A stretch of 64,000 nucleotides of DNA from Peribacillus sp. ACCC06369 (GCF_030348945.1 NZ_JAUCEN010000002.1:3658001-3722000); one strand, 5' to 3'. Counted from the first letter of the stretch, positions 18,921 to 26,641 are shown. The notes: generated by a model from the letters alone, not told the origin. Made by a program: numbers and translations.

Positions 18921-19058
18921 TTATGATCGTCCCATAAAATAAGTCATTAATGAAATTAAAACTAACGTAATGGTAATATAAGTCCCAATAAAAATTTTCT
19001 TGCTTCTCTGTTTCTTTTCATAAACTTCCTCGAACGTAATGAATTTGATTTTTTTCAT
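18921..19058 (-). CDS. Small single-helix membrane protein, copy 1 (45 aa)
   Basis: Starts MKKIKFITFEEVYEKKQRSK; the charged head is followed by one membrane helix (IFIGTYITITLVLISLMTYF) and a short tail MGRS. AAAAGGAG is 8 bases upstream. A paralogue at 20804-20941 shares about three quarters of its residues, the leader and the terminator. The preserved reading frame in both copies supports a real protein. Family and function unknown. Confidence 0.75.
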   Translation of the reverse strand: MKKIKFITFEEVYEKKQRSKKIFIGTYITITLVLISLMTYFMGRS

Positions 19059-19155
19059 CAAATATCTCCTTTTACTTTGATAGCAGCTATCTGACATCGC
19101 CTACCGCGAAGTCCCTTAGCTTGATCTTTATAGTGTAGTATCGGCACATAACCAA
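19059..19155 (-). promoter_or_regulatory. Promoter and conserved leader of small membrane protein copy 1
   Basis: Minus strand -35 TTGGTT (19150-19155), 17-bp spacer, -10 TATAAA (19127-19132). The leader AAGGGACTTCGC, loop, GCGATGTC, AGATAGCTGC can form a hairpin (GACTTCGC with GCGATGTC) enclosed by AGCTA/TAGCT. The same block precedes copy 2. The RNA class is not one I recognise. Confidence 0.6.
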
Positions 19156-19341
19156 TGATATTTAGGTAATATTAACTATTTTTTTATAGGCTATATTTCT
19201 TAAATCTGTATAAGGTTAAGTCAACTTGAAAACACATTATGTACATTTAGTAAATTCAATGACCATTATGGTAAATCCTGCCTAGCCATTTAAATAATCT
19301 GAATTTATTAAGCGCTTACTTTATAAAATTCATTATTATTT

Positions 19342-19428
19342 TTATCCACCGAAAAATGACAACCATAATGGTACACTGAATAAAGTTCTCCACATTAATC
19401 CTTTTATAAAAGCATTAAGTCCATCCAT
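19342..19428 (-). CDS. 28-aa hydrophobic peptide
   Basis: MDGLNAFIKGLMWRTLFSVP followed by LWLSFFGG: one short membrane-spanning peptide. GAGAGGG precedes the ATG by 8 bases. A damaged relative, GLLWGTLLSFPLWLLFLG, lies at 20584-20740 beside membrane protein copy 2. The recurrence suggests the peptide is real. Function unknown. Confidence 0.5.
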   Translation of the reverse strand: MDGLNAFIKGLMWRTLFSVPLWLSFFGG

Positions 19429-19524
19429 AATAAAAATCCCTCTCAATTAGGTTGCATTTTTATAATTGTCCCCATGTTCTTTATTCTAGATACCTTTTAC
19501 GGTAATTTTCCCGATATTGAAAAT

Positions 19525-19555
19525 AAAAAAAGAAGACTGAATAACAGCCTTCCCT
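19525..19555 (-). terminator. Terminator after the SinI-like gene
   Basis: Minus strand GAAGGCTG, TTATT, CAGTCTTC, then seven T. Confidence 0.88.
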
Positions 19556-19591
19556 AACGTAATTTTTATCCCCTGATTTGCTTTTTCCAGT

Positions 19592-19696
19592 TCATTTTCC
19601 TTTTATGAAATCCCGCACTTCTTCAATAGATAATCCTAAATTTTCAGCCTCTAAAATTAGATAAACCCATTCTTCCCGTTCATTGTTAGCTTCCAT
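19592..19696 (-). CDS. SinI-like antirepressor (34 aa)
   Basis: A small protein consisting almost only of a SinI domain: MEANNEREEWVYLILEAENL then GLSIEEVRDFIKGK. The pattern EW..L..EA..LGLS.EEVR.F matches B. subtilis SinI and the C-terminal pairing domain of SinR. It should bind a SinR-type repressor as a heterodimer and remove it from DNA; a SinR homologue is encoded at 55779. GGGTGG stands 7 bases before the ATG, immediately after a c-di-GMP-I riboswitch. Too short for routine gene callers. A frameshifted relative lies at 23403. Confidence 0.85.
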   Translation of the reverse strand: MEANNEREEWVYLILEAENLGLSIEEVRDFIKGK

Positions 19697-19709
19697 GATA
19701 AATCCACCC

Positions 19710-19797
19710 AACTTGTGGTAACACAGCCGTCTTAGCATTTAGCCTTAGACCTGTAATTTTGCGTCCCTACTTTTCAATAGGTTTGCCCTTCTCAAGA
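19710..19797 (-). promoter_or_regulatory. c-di-GMP-I (GEMM-I) riboswitch controlling the SinI-like gene
   Basis: On the minus strand the conserved blocks appear in order: GGGCAAACC, a stem CCTATT/AGTAGG closed by a GAAA tetraloop, GGGACGCAAA, then GGTCTAAGGCTA (tetraloop-receptor side), AAGACGGC and GTTACC. These are the hallmark nucleotides of the c-di-GMP-I aptamer. The ribosome site of the SinI-like gene begins directly after it, which points to translational control. No terminator lies between aptamer and start. Confidence 0.92.
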
Positions 19798-19799
19798 AT

Positions 19800-20226
19800 A
19801 TTTCACATTAATTATTAACCAAGATTAATAAATCTCTTGAATCCATGATTCCTTGGTGCTAAATAAAGCATCATGCCCTCAAAGAATTTACCCTTAATTA
19901 AAACTATATTAATATTAATTATACTTAAAAACGTAATAATAGCACTTAATATTATTCGTTTTTTTCTGCCATTTTTCAACATCTTTCATCACAAAGTGAC
20001 ATCACAATGTAAAAACACTGGTATAATGCACTTTCTTTACAACTCTTTTATTAAAAATAGATTTATAATAACTATAATTTGCTCGAATTTACTATTCTAA
20101 AAAAATAATATTTTGAATTAAGTGGGCGAAGTGATTCAGTTTTAATTTATTTCCACTAAGAATAAAGCCAGCATTACAAACCATAATATGCCTGTAACCT
20201 GACTGTTCGTGAACTCTAGTAAATAT
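19800..20226. other. AT-rich intergenic stretch upstream of the riboswitch
   Basis: Holds possible promoter elements for the riboswitch transcript (minus strand TATAAT near 19915; TTGGTT with TATTCT about 16 bases on, near 19795-19822). A plus-strand frame at 19873-20100 is AT-driven and lacks a ribosome site, so I do not call it. Confidence 0.4.
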
Positions 20227-20565
20227 TTACACACTTGATTCCCTTTGGATACCTAATAAATTGCTAAACATCCCTTTTTTTTCATTCGCCAACTGGTTAT
20301 ATTCACCGACCTGAATGATTTCTCCCTGTTCCATGACCAACACTTGATCGGCATTGCGAATCGTCGATAATCGATGAGCTATGACGATCATTTTTCCTTT
20401 TAATCTTTCAATAGCGGATTGAATCTTCGCTTCGTTCTCCGTATCCAAAGCACTTGTTGCTTCATCCAAAACCAGGATGGCCGGTTTGCGTAAAATCGCT
20501 CTGTCTAGTACCAGACGCTGCCTTTCTCCTCCCGATAGTCGGACACCTCGATCTCCGATAATTTC
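20227..20565 (-). pseudogene. ABC transporter ATPase, C-terminal fragment
   Basis: 113 codons with an intact second half of an exporter-type nucleotide-binding domain: signature LSGGERQR, Walker B ILVLDEATSALD, switch His in IAHRLSTIRNAD, D-loop SALD. The transmembrane domain and Walker A are missing, and the frame is cut at a TAA at 20566-20568 where unrelated sequence begins. It is a truncated relic of an MsbA/LmrA-type multidrug or peptide exporter. Confidence 0.85.
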
Positions 20566-20583
20566 TTATCTTATAAAACTGAT

Positions 20584-20740
20584 CTAACCGAGAAATAACA
20601 ACCACAACGGAAAGCTTAAAAGCGTTCCCCACAGTAGTCCCACAACAAGAACTTCTGAAAATAAAGATCTTCTCTTTTGTAGTCTTAGGACTCTTAGCTC
20701 CTTTGACTACCCATTTAGACAAAAGGAGAGCTTCCTGCAT
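20584..20740 (-). pseudogene. Damaged copy of the 28-aa membrane peptide region
   Basis: The minus strand encodes GLLWGTLLSFPLWLLFLG before a stop, similar to the 28-residue peptide at 19342. The upstream part is shifted between frames. It lies between the ABC relic and membrane protein copy 2. Confidence 0.5.
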
Positions 20741-20764
20741 ACTTCCTCATTCACCTTCTTAACA

Positions 20765-20790
20765 CAAAAAAAGGACTGATTTCTCAGCCC
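20765..20790 (-). terminator. Terminator of small membrane protein copy 2
   Basis: Minus strand GGGCTGA, GAAA, TCAGTCC, then eight T. Confidence 0.88.
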
Positions 20791-20803
20791 TATTTTACAT
20801 CCG

Positions 20804-20941
20804 TTATGATTTACCAAGAAAAAAAGTCAATAAAGAAATCAAAATTAAAATAATAGTAATATAAGACCCAATAAAAATTTTCTTACTTCTTTCTTTCTTT
20901 TCATAAGCTTCCTCGAACGTAATAAATTTGTTTTTTGTCAT
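20804..20941 (-). CDS. Small single-helix membrane protein, copy 2 (45 aa)
   Basis: Starts MTKNKFITFEEAYEKKERSK, then a membrane helix (IFIGSYITIILILISLLTFF) and LGKS. It is the paralogue of 18921-19058: the same FITFEE.YEKK.RSKKIFIG core, the same ribosome site spacing (AAGGAG), and a similar leader and terminator. Differences are mostly conservative, which suggests selection on the protein. Function unknown. Confidence 0.75.
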   Translation of the reverse strand: MTKNKFITFEEAYEKKERSKKIFIGSYITIILILISLLTFFLGKS

Positions 20942-21010
20942 CAAATATTCTCCTTATATTTTGATGGCAGCTATCTGACAACGCTTTCAGCGAAGTCCCT
21001 TTGCTTGATC
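20942..21010 (-). promoter_or_regulatory. Conserved leader of small membrane protein copy 2
   Basis: Minus strand AAGGGACTTCGC, TGAAA, GCGTTGTC, AGATAGCTGCC, matching the copy 1 leader over about 60 bases, including a CGC/GCG hairpin and AGATAGCTGC. Beyond it, 21011-21353 is AT-rich with no gene. Confidence 0.55.
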
Positions 21011-21353
21011 TTCATATTAAAGTATCGACCAAACGGCAAAAATATTAACTGTATTATTCACTATTTTTATACTGAGCTAGATTTTATAAATTAATATCAG
21101 TTCTTTACTATATAGTTTACTATAAATCATACAAAATACATTAATTCAATATATTCCATTATACCCAAAAGTCTTTTATACCAAGATATCAATTCAATAA
21201 TGCAAAGCAAATATCCCTACCTGTTGCATAGAACTATTTTTAGAGCTGCAATTTGATTAATCCCTATCCATTTACTGATTAGTAAATAAAAAGGATAGAA
21301 ATTCACCTTTTGCCAAAAATAACAAAAAGGATATCAACGGGAGGAAGAGAAAA

Positions 21354-22724
21354 ATGGATTCAGAAATGCAGGAGAAATGCGGGGTATTTGGAGTGTTTAA
21401 TCACTCCAAAGCAGCCGAATTAACTTATTATGGACTTCATGCACTTCAACACCGTGGTCAGGAGAGTGCAGGAATTGTGGCTAGTGATGGGAAATCATTC
21501 AGGAATCACAGGGGAATGGGATTAGTTACCCAAGTATTTTCACGGGACATCCTTGATGGATTAAGGGGAAATATGGCCATTGGTCATGTACGATATTCAA
21601 CTTCTGGTGAAAGTTTATTGCAAAACGCACAACCTCTCGTTTTTAAATATAGCGAGGGGGACCTGGCTGTTGCTCATAATGGCAACCTCGTAAATGCAAG
21701 GATAGAACGGGATGTGTTACAACAGCAGGGAAGCATATTTCAAACAACAACTGATACTGAAATTATTGCTCAATTAATAGCTCGTTCAAGTAAAAAGCAT
21801 TTCGCAGAAAGCGCACCTGATATTCTTAAACGTCTCGACGGTTCATTTGCCTTGATTATAATGACTGAAAAACAAATGCTAATTGCCCTGGATCGTCATG
21901 GGTTACGTCCGCTTAGCCTTGGAAAAATTGGTGAATCAATCATCGCCTCCTCAGAAACATGCGCTTTAAATGCGGTTGATGCTAAGTTCTGGCGGGAAGT
22001 TGAACCAGGGGAATGGCTTCTTATAGATGAAAATGGAATCCAAACTGGAAGATTTGCGGAAAAAGGTAAGGTTTCCCTTTGTTCCTTTGAATTTGTCTAT
22101 TTTGCCCGTCCAGATAGCGTTATTCAAGGAAGAAGTGTCTTAACAATCCGGAAGGAATTAGGTGGAATTCTGTCAAGAGAACATCCGACACAAGCTGATG
22201 TTGTCGTTGCAGTTCCCGAATCAAGCGTCCCTGCCGCCATTGGTTTTTCTCAACAATCAGGAATTCCATATGAAATGGGGATTATTAAAAACCCTTATGC
22301 TGGTCGTTCATTTATTGAGCCCACGCAAGAATTGCGCGACTTAGCTGTTCGACTGAAATTAAGCGCTGTGCAAGAAATTTTGGAAGGAAAAAGGGTGGTA
22401 TTAGTCGATGATTCGATTGTTAGGGGAACGACAAGCAAGCGCATTGTCCAATTGATTAGGCAAGCAGGTGCCAAGGAAGTCCATGTAAGAATTAGTTCAC
22501 CTATGGTTAGAAACCCTTGTTTTTATGGAGTGGATATGCCAACTAAGGAAGAACTATTTGCCAACAAACACGAACACGAACGAGCTATGGGAAAGGTTAT
22601 CGGGGCAGATTCATTAGCCTTTTTAAGCACCGATGGGTTATTAGAGGCAGTAGATGTAGATCTTGGAGAAACTAGCAGCCGCTGTATAGCCTGTTTTAGT
22701 GGTGCTTACCCAACTAATATTTGA
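21354..22724 (+). CDS. purF: Amidophosphoribosyltransferase PurF (stand-alone copy)
   Basis: First step of purine synthesis: PRPP + glutamine to phosphoribosylamine. 456 residues. A short propeptide precedes nucleophile Cys9 (KCGVFGVF). The glutaminase domain has LHALQHRGQESAG and HNGNLVNA; the PRPP loop is VVLVDDSIVRGTT. The four Fe-S cysteines are present (SLCSFEF, RNPCFYG, SSRCIAC), as in B. subtilis PurF. GGGAGGAAG precedes the ATG. It stands alone with its own terminator, not in a pur operon, so it may be a second copy. Confidence 0.94.
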   Translation: MDSEMQEKCGVFGVFNHSKAAELTYYGLHALQHRGQESAGIVASDGKSFRNHRGMGLVTQVFSRDILDGLRGNMAIGHVRYSTSGESLLQNAQPLVFKYSEGDLAVAHNGNLVNARIERDVLQQQGSIFQTTTDTEIIAQLIARSSKKHFAESAPDILKRLDGSFALIIMTEKQMLIALDRHGLRPLSLGKIGESIIASSETCALNAVDAKFWREVEPGEWLLIDENGIQTGRFAEKGKVSLCSFEFVYFARPDSVIQGRSVLTIRKELGGILSREHPTQADVVVAVPESSVPAAIGFSQQSGIPYEMGIIKNPYAGRSFIEPTQELRDLAVRLKLSAVQEILEGKRVVLVDDSIVRGTTSKRIVQLIRQAGAKEVHVRISSPMVRNPCFYGVDMPTKEELFANKHEHERAMGKVIGADSLAFLSTDGLLEAVDVDLGETSSRCIACFSGAYPTNI

Positions 22725-22746
22725 AATGATACAGCTTAAGTAGGAT

Positions 22747-22802
22747 AAAAATGGCAGCACCGCACAAAAACAACCGTCTTTGTGTGATTCCTGCCATTTT
22801 CC
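22747..22802 (+). terminator. Terminator after purF
   Basis: AAATGGCAG, partly paired arms with GCACAAA/TTTGTGT, CTGCCATTTT. Confidence 0.8.
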
Positions 22803-23350
22803 TACTATTAAACCTTGGAATTTGTCACTGTTTTCTCATACCACTTACAATTATTTACCTCTCTCTTTCTTTCTCTCTACAAATGGATAGGCCCCACTTA
22901 TCTATACAACTTTTTTAAGGTGTTTATGCTGAGCCGGGATTTAAGACATTCGTGTTACTAGGGGCGGAATTTTGCCGCCGACTGCCTTCAGATATGAAGG
23001 TCACCCTGCCTTACTCTTGGTCTTAAGATATAGCTACTATTGTCTTCACTGTTCAGGACCTGCATCCTATAGCCCACTTACCTGCAGGCAAAACACTATG
23101 AATAAAAGACTCGGCGTAATGTGTCTCTTCTACTTTACAACAACCACTTCCAACTTATTTAGAATGTGACCTTCACACTTTACTAACTCCATACTTACAA
23201 TTTCCGAACAATACTATAGATTAGAACAATTTTTTTCTAACTAAAAAGGAACTCTTAGGTATCAGCCCACACAAATGAATAATTTTGTTGATAACATCGC
23301 TACAACCACAAGCTTTTAAGTTATAACAAAAGTGAACAGTAGAATCCAGT
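22803..23350. other. Non-coding stretch with clustered hairpins
   Basis: Between about 22930 and 23095 lie compact inverted repeats: GGCGG AATTTTG CCGCC, CCTTCA GATA TGAAGG, and ACCTGCAGG. The GC content is higher than the surroundings. No frame is convincing. It may be the remnant of an insertion element end or a structured RNA; I cannot name it. Confidence 0.4.
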
Positions 23351-23376
23351 TCAAAAAAAAGCTGAATGACAGCCAT
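23351..23376 (-). terminator. Terminator after the second SinI-like gene
   Basis: Minus strand GGCTG, TCATT, CAGC, then eight T; resembles the terminator of the first copy. Confidence 0.8.
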
Positions 23377-23402
23377 CAAAAGTATATATATTTTTTGTTT
23401 TT

Positions 23403-23535
23403 CTAATTCTTGTGGAGCTGATTAATCAAGTTCTGTTCGTTCTGAATAAAATCTCTCACTTCTTGAATGGAAAAACCTAAACTTTTTGCTTCCAAAATTA
23501 AATTAACCCATTCTGCATCAATTTTTTTTCTGCAT
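23403..23535 (-). pseudogene. Second SinI-like gene, frameshifted at an A8 run
   Basis: Encodes a SinI domain (DAEWVNLILEAKSLGFSIQE, VRDFIQNEQNLINQLHKN) close to that at 19592. By alignment its ATG is at 23535, but that frame stops after five codons. A run of eight A (23522-23529) puts the SinI domain one base out of frame; seven A would restore it. A GTG at 23549 opens the domain frame but has no proper ribosome site. Either decayed, or expressed by slippage on the A run. Confidence 0.7.
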
Positions 23536-23552
23536 ATCTTCTTTTTCACCCT

Positions 23553-23625
23553 ATTTGTGGTAACACAGCCGTCTGAGCATAGCCTTAGACCTGTAATTTT
23601 TTTCAATAGGTTTGCGTTTCTCAAG
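23553..23625 (-). promoter_or_regulatory. Remnant c-di-GMP-I riboswitch with internal deletion
   Basis: Same leader as at 19710 (GCAAACCTATTGAAA, then ATTACAGGTCTAAGGCTA, CAGACGGCTGTGTTACC), but about 11 bases are missing, including the 3' strand of the GAAA-capped stem and the GGGACGC block. Without these the aptamer should not fold or bind ligand. Confidence 0.85.
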
Positions 23626-23900
23626 AATATTTAACATTATGATTTTCCAATTTAGTTTCATGGCACAAAATCTGCGATTCTAACTTTTTATGAAGTCGAC
23701 ATACCCCACGACATTTTTTGCTAAGTATTTAATACTATATTCATGTTAATTATACTTAAAAATCTTTCGATTAATTAAAATACTTTTTGTTAATTTCCGT
23801 CATCATTCTACAATATTCTTCAAAAAAAAAACAACTAATTATTAGGAATTTTTGATTCATCACAAACAAGCTTAACCGCGCAATAATATTAAATAATTGA

Positions 23901-24026
23901 TTACTTTAACTTTCTTCGACGTTTATTAAAAACTTTCATAAAAATACTTCCTTCTTCTGTTTTAAAAAATTTAACTCCAACTAATTTTAAAGGTGTCCAT
24001 ATTTCTCTCATTTGGTATAAAGGCAT
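23901..24026 (-). CDS. Small basic 41-aa protein, unknown
   Basis: MPLYQMREIWTPLKLVGVKF, then FKTEEGSIFMKVFNKRRRKLK. AAAGGATGA is 8 bases before the ATG. The C-terminus is strongly basic. The upstream 150 bases are AT-rich. I do not recognise the family; it could be a small regulatory or RNA-binding peptide, but nothing shows this. Confidence 0.5.
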   Translation of the reverse strand: MPLYQMREIWTPLKLVGVKFFKTEEGSIFMKVFNKRRRKLK

Positions 24027-24645
24027 TAAAAATCATCCTTTCTTCTATAACTCATTAATTGAGCTTTTGCTTTTAATAGGTATATATATAAATAGTAGAA
24101 TTTATTATTTTACATTTTTTGTACTTTATTTTATATCCTGCGATAGAATTTACAGGTTACTTCATAACCCTTAACGAACAAGCCGTTCTTTATAAAGAAA
24201 AATTAAATTGAACTTACCATCTCTACATTATTATGTCAATTGGTTTCATTATTAAAACTATTTGCATATCTAGTAATTTGTTTCCCTCATTACAGGAATA
24301 ATAAACATCCCCTGTATGTCTAATCCTTAACTTGCTAGCTGATCCCCAAACTGCCATATCTAAAGTAAATTTAGGTTAGTAAGAATAGGTTTTATCCATT
24401 GGCCAAAGGCCTGAAATCTCTTATTCTAGGGCATGATGTGTTCCTACTTTCAACTATTCTCCTTTTTATTAATTGCCAGTAGCTTTTATTCGACCATTAA
24501 ACATTTCAAAAACGAGCTTGAAAATTAGGATATGATGGCTAACTTAATATTTTTTTGTCTATTTATGTTTGTTTTAAAGAACTAACTATACTTTATTGAG
24601 AACAAGTGCTATATTATAAAAAAAACGGTTTATATGGAGGAGGAT
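24027..24645. promoter_or_regulatory. Upstream region of polysaccharide locus A, with possible SinR boxes
   Basis: About 600 AT-rich bases without a supported gene. A GTTCTTT occurs at 24185-24191, and on the other strand AAAGAAC (24576-24582) and TGAGAAC (24597-24603), the last two 21 bases apart. GTTCTYT is the known SinR site of B. subtilis. The proximal pair lies about 45-70 bases before the acyltransferase start. Single 7-mers occur by chance in such DNA. Confidence 0.4.
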
Positions 24646-25821
24646 ATGACTAGATATGAGGAATTTGACTCATTAAGGGGTTTAGCCGCTCTCATTGTAT
24701 TAATCGGGCATTATTTGATGGTATATCCTTCATATGCTAATTATCAGTATGATTCAAACAGCTCCTACTTGATTTATTTGTTCAAGGAAACTCCTCTACG
24801 CCTTTTTTTCAGTAGTGGAAATGAGTCTGTCATTCTATTCTTTGTATTGAGTGGTTTTGTTTTGTATTTATCAGTTAATAGTGCTAAATTCCACTATTCT
24901 ACATACTTAATAAAACGAGTCTTTCGAATTTATATACCATATCTAGTAGCAATAAGCGCGGCTATATTGGCGAAAATACTTTTAAGCCATATTGATTTGC
25001 CCTTTATCACTGACTGGTTTAGTAAATCTTGGACAGGCCTGGATACTCCTTCCTTATTAATAGAACATCTTTTGTTTATTGGGCATTACAATACAGACGC
25101 CTATAACAATGTTATCTGGTCCCTTGTTCACGAGATGAGAATTTCGATTATATTTCCTTTACTGATTTTTTTATTTGTACGAAAAAAGCTTAAATACTCT
25201 TTATTATGGCTTTTTGTTTTAATTTTTTCATCGACTTTTTGTTTATATTTAGTTGGTTCCGGTGTGGATATAACCAGCATTCTTCTAAGTTTCCACTATA
25301 GTACTCTTTTTTTAATGGGAGCTATATTGGCGAAATATCGCCATGAACTTTTTGCGTATACCTTGAAAATGAAAAAACCTGTAAAAATTGCATTGTTGTT
25401 GGGGGCAATTATCTGTTTTATGTACGAAGGCATCATTGGCGAAGTGGATTTATTGAACAATTATATTTTCAGGGATTATGTGGTCTCGATCGGTGTTTGC
25501 ATATTTATTATCATGAGCGTATCTTCCCAAAAAATTTCAACGCTCTTAAGGTCAAGTTTGCTAACTCTTCTCGGTAAAATTTCATATAGTTTGTATTTGT
25601 ACCATCTTATATCGTTATTCTCATTCATGTACCTATTCTATAATAAGCTACCTACCGGTTTAATATTGATTTTTTCCTTTTTCTTTTCTTTGTTACTCTC
25701 TACAGTGTCCTATCAATTAGTGGAAAAACCATGCATGAGCCTTGGATCGTATTTCACGAGAAACAAACAAAAAACAGTAATAACCAAAGATCCGATAGCT
25801 CTAAAACGCAAAATAGGATAA
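24646..25821 (+). CDS. Acyltransferase 3 family membrane protein (polysaccharide O-acyltransferase)
   Basis: About 391 residues with some ten membrane helices. Family motifs: EFDSLRGLAALIVLIGHYL near the N-terminus (the His is the catalytic candidate), FFVLSGFVL, YLIKRVFRIYIPY and SLVHEMRISIIFPL. Such proteins O-acetylate or succinylate surface polysaccharides. GGAGGAGG precedes the ATG at 24646; an ATG 12 bases earlier overlaps it. First gene of locus A. A paralogue with the same motifs is at 56857. Confidence 0.93.
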   Translation: MTRYEEFDSLRGLAALIVLIGHYLMVYPSYANYQYDSNSSYLIYLFKETPLRLFFSSGNESVILFFVLSGFVLYLSVNSAKFHYSTYLIKRVFRIYIPYLVAISAAILAKILLSHIDLPFITDWFSKSWTGLDTPSLLIEHLLFIGHYNTDAYNNVIWSLVHEMRISIIFPLLIFLFVRKKLKYSLLWLFVLIFSSTFCLYLVGSGVDITSILLSFHYSTLFLMGAILAKYRHELFAYTLKMKKPVKIALLLGAIICFMYEGIIGEVDLLNNYIFRDYVVSIGVCIFIIMSVSSQKISTLLRSSLLTLLGKISYSLYLYHLISLFSFMYLFYNKLPTGLILIFSFFFSLLLSTVSYQLVEKPCMSLGSYFTRNKQKTVITKDPIALKRKIG

Positions 25822-25897
25822 TTGCTTACTATTCTATAAAAATTCTCAGCAAGTTTAGAACATATTCTTACTATCTCTAAAAAAAGTGGTGAAATCG

Positions 25898-26641
25898 ATG
25901 AATGAAAAGTTAAAAATAAAAGATTTTATACGAATCTTAAAGAAGCGAATATTTATCATTATTCTTTCTACACTTTGTATTACTGGTTTCATTATTTTTT
26001 CGTCCATGTACCTTATGAAACCAACTTATCAGTATTCCACTCAAGTTCTGGCAGGATCTTTAAGCATGGATGAAAAGGAAGCTTCCATAAACAAAGTTCA
26101 AGAAAACAGACAGCTTGCCCTTTCATATATGGACATCATTAAAAGTCCGCAGATCATGATAGGGGTTAAAGAGGAATTGAACCTTAAGGCTTCAAGCTAT
26201 GACTTACTTAAGCAAGTTTCCATTACAAATAGAGATAATTCCCAAATCATCACGATTACCGTCAAGGATTCGAATCCTGAATCTGCTAAGGACATTGCCC
26301 AGACAGTCGCGAGGCATTCGATATCTAATTTTAAAGACCTTACAAACGTTAAACAGATTAGTATTCTCAATGATAATAAAATGGGACAAGCAGAACTTCT
26401 TTTCCCAAAACCGAAATTCATCATAGCCATTTCAATCGTAATAGGCTTTTTCGCTGGAATAGGCTTAGCACTTCTTAGAGAACATTTTGATGATTCGACC
26501 TACTCCGATAGAGAGCTTGAACTTCTTGGAATTCCATTATTAGGAAGGCTGGATTTGAATACCAAAAGATTAAACAGAAAACGTAAAATAACTTATAAAA
26601 CCTTACCTTCCACAAAACGGGGTGAATATAGTGAGTATTAA
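25898..26641 (+). CDS. Wzz/CpsC-type chain-length regulator and kinase modulator
   Basis: 247 residues with two membrane helices (about 20-42 and 180-200) around an extracytoplasmic domain containing MDEKEASINKVQENRQLALS and ITVKDSNPESAKDIAQTVA. The motif PKPKFIIAISIVIGFFAGIG at the second helix is typical of CpsC/EpsA. It is longer at the C-terminus than the locus B homologue (a basic tail KRLNRKRKITYKTLPSTKRG). It overlaps the next gene by 11 bases, which encodes the matching, but degenerate, kinase-like protein. Confidence 0.9.
   Translation: MNEKLKIKDFIRILKKRIFIIILSTLCITGFIIFSSMYLMKPTYQYSTQVLAGSLSMDEKEASINKVQENRQLALSYMDIIKSPQIMIGVKEELNLKASSYDLLKQVSITNRDNSQIITITVKDSNPESAKDIAQTVARHSISNFKDLTNVKQISILNDNKMGQAELLFPKPKFIIAISIVIGFFAGIGLALLREHFDDSTYSDRELELLGIPLLGRLDLNTKRLNRKRKITYKTLPSTKRGEYSEY

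Noticed and set aside
18921..19132. Known riboswitch class for the 45-aa protein leader
   Set aside because: I compared it by eye with c-di-GMP, fluoride, guanidine, preQ1, THF and Mn classes and found no matching core, so I only call it a conserved leader.
19873..20100. 75-codon plus-strand frame
   Set aside because: AT-driven, rich in Ile/Asn/Phe, no ribosome site, no recognisable pattern.
20462..20740. 92-codon minus-strand frame
   Set aside because: It joins two unrelated remnants in a frame that matches neither the ABC signature nor the membrane peptide, so it is an artefact of decay.
22972..23169. 65-codon plus-strand frame over the hairpin cluster
   Set aside because: Composition looks non-coding and the hairpins cross it; no ribosome site.
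17782..24645. Prophage or integrative element in the gene-poor zone
   Set aside because: No integrase, terminase, capsid or attachment repeats are visible; the content is relics and small duplicates.
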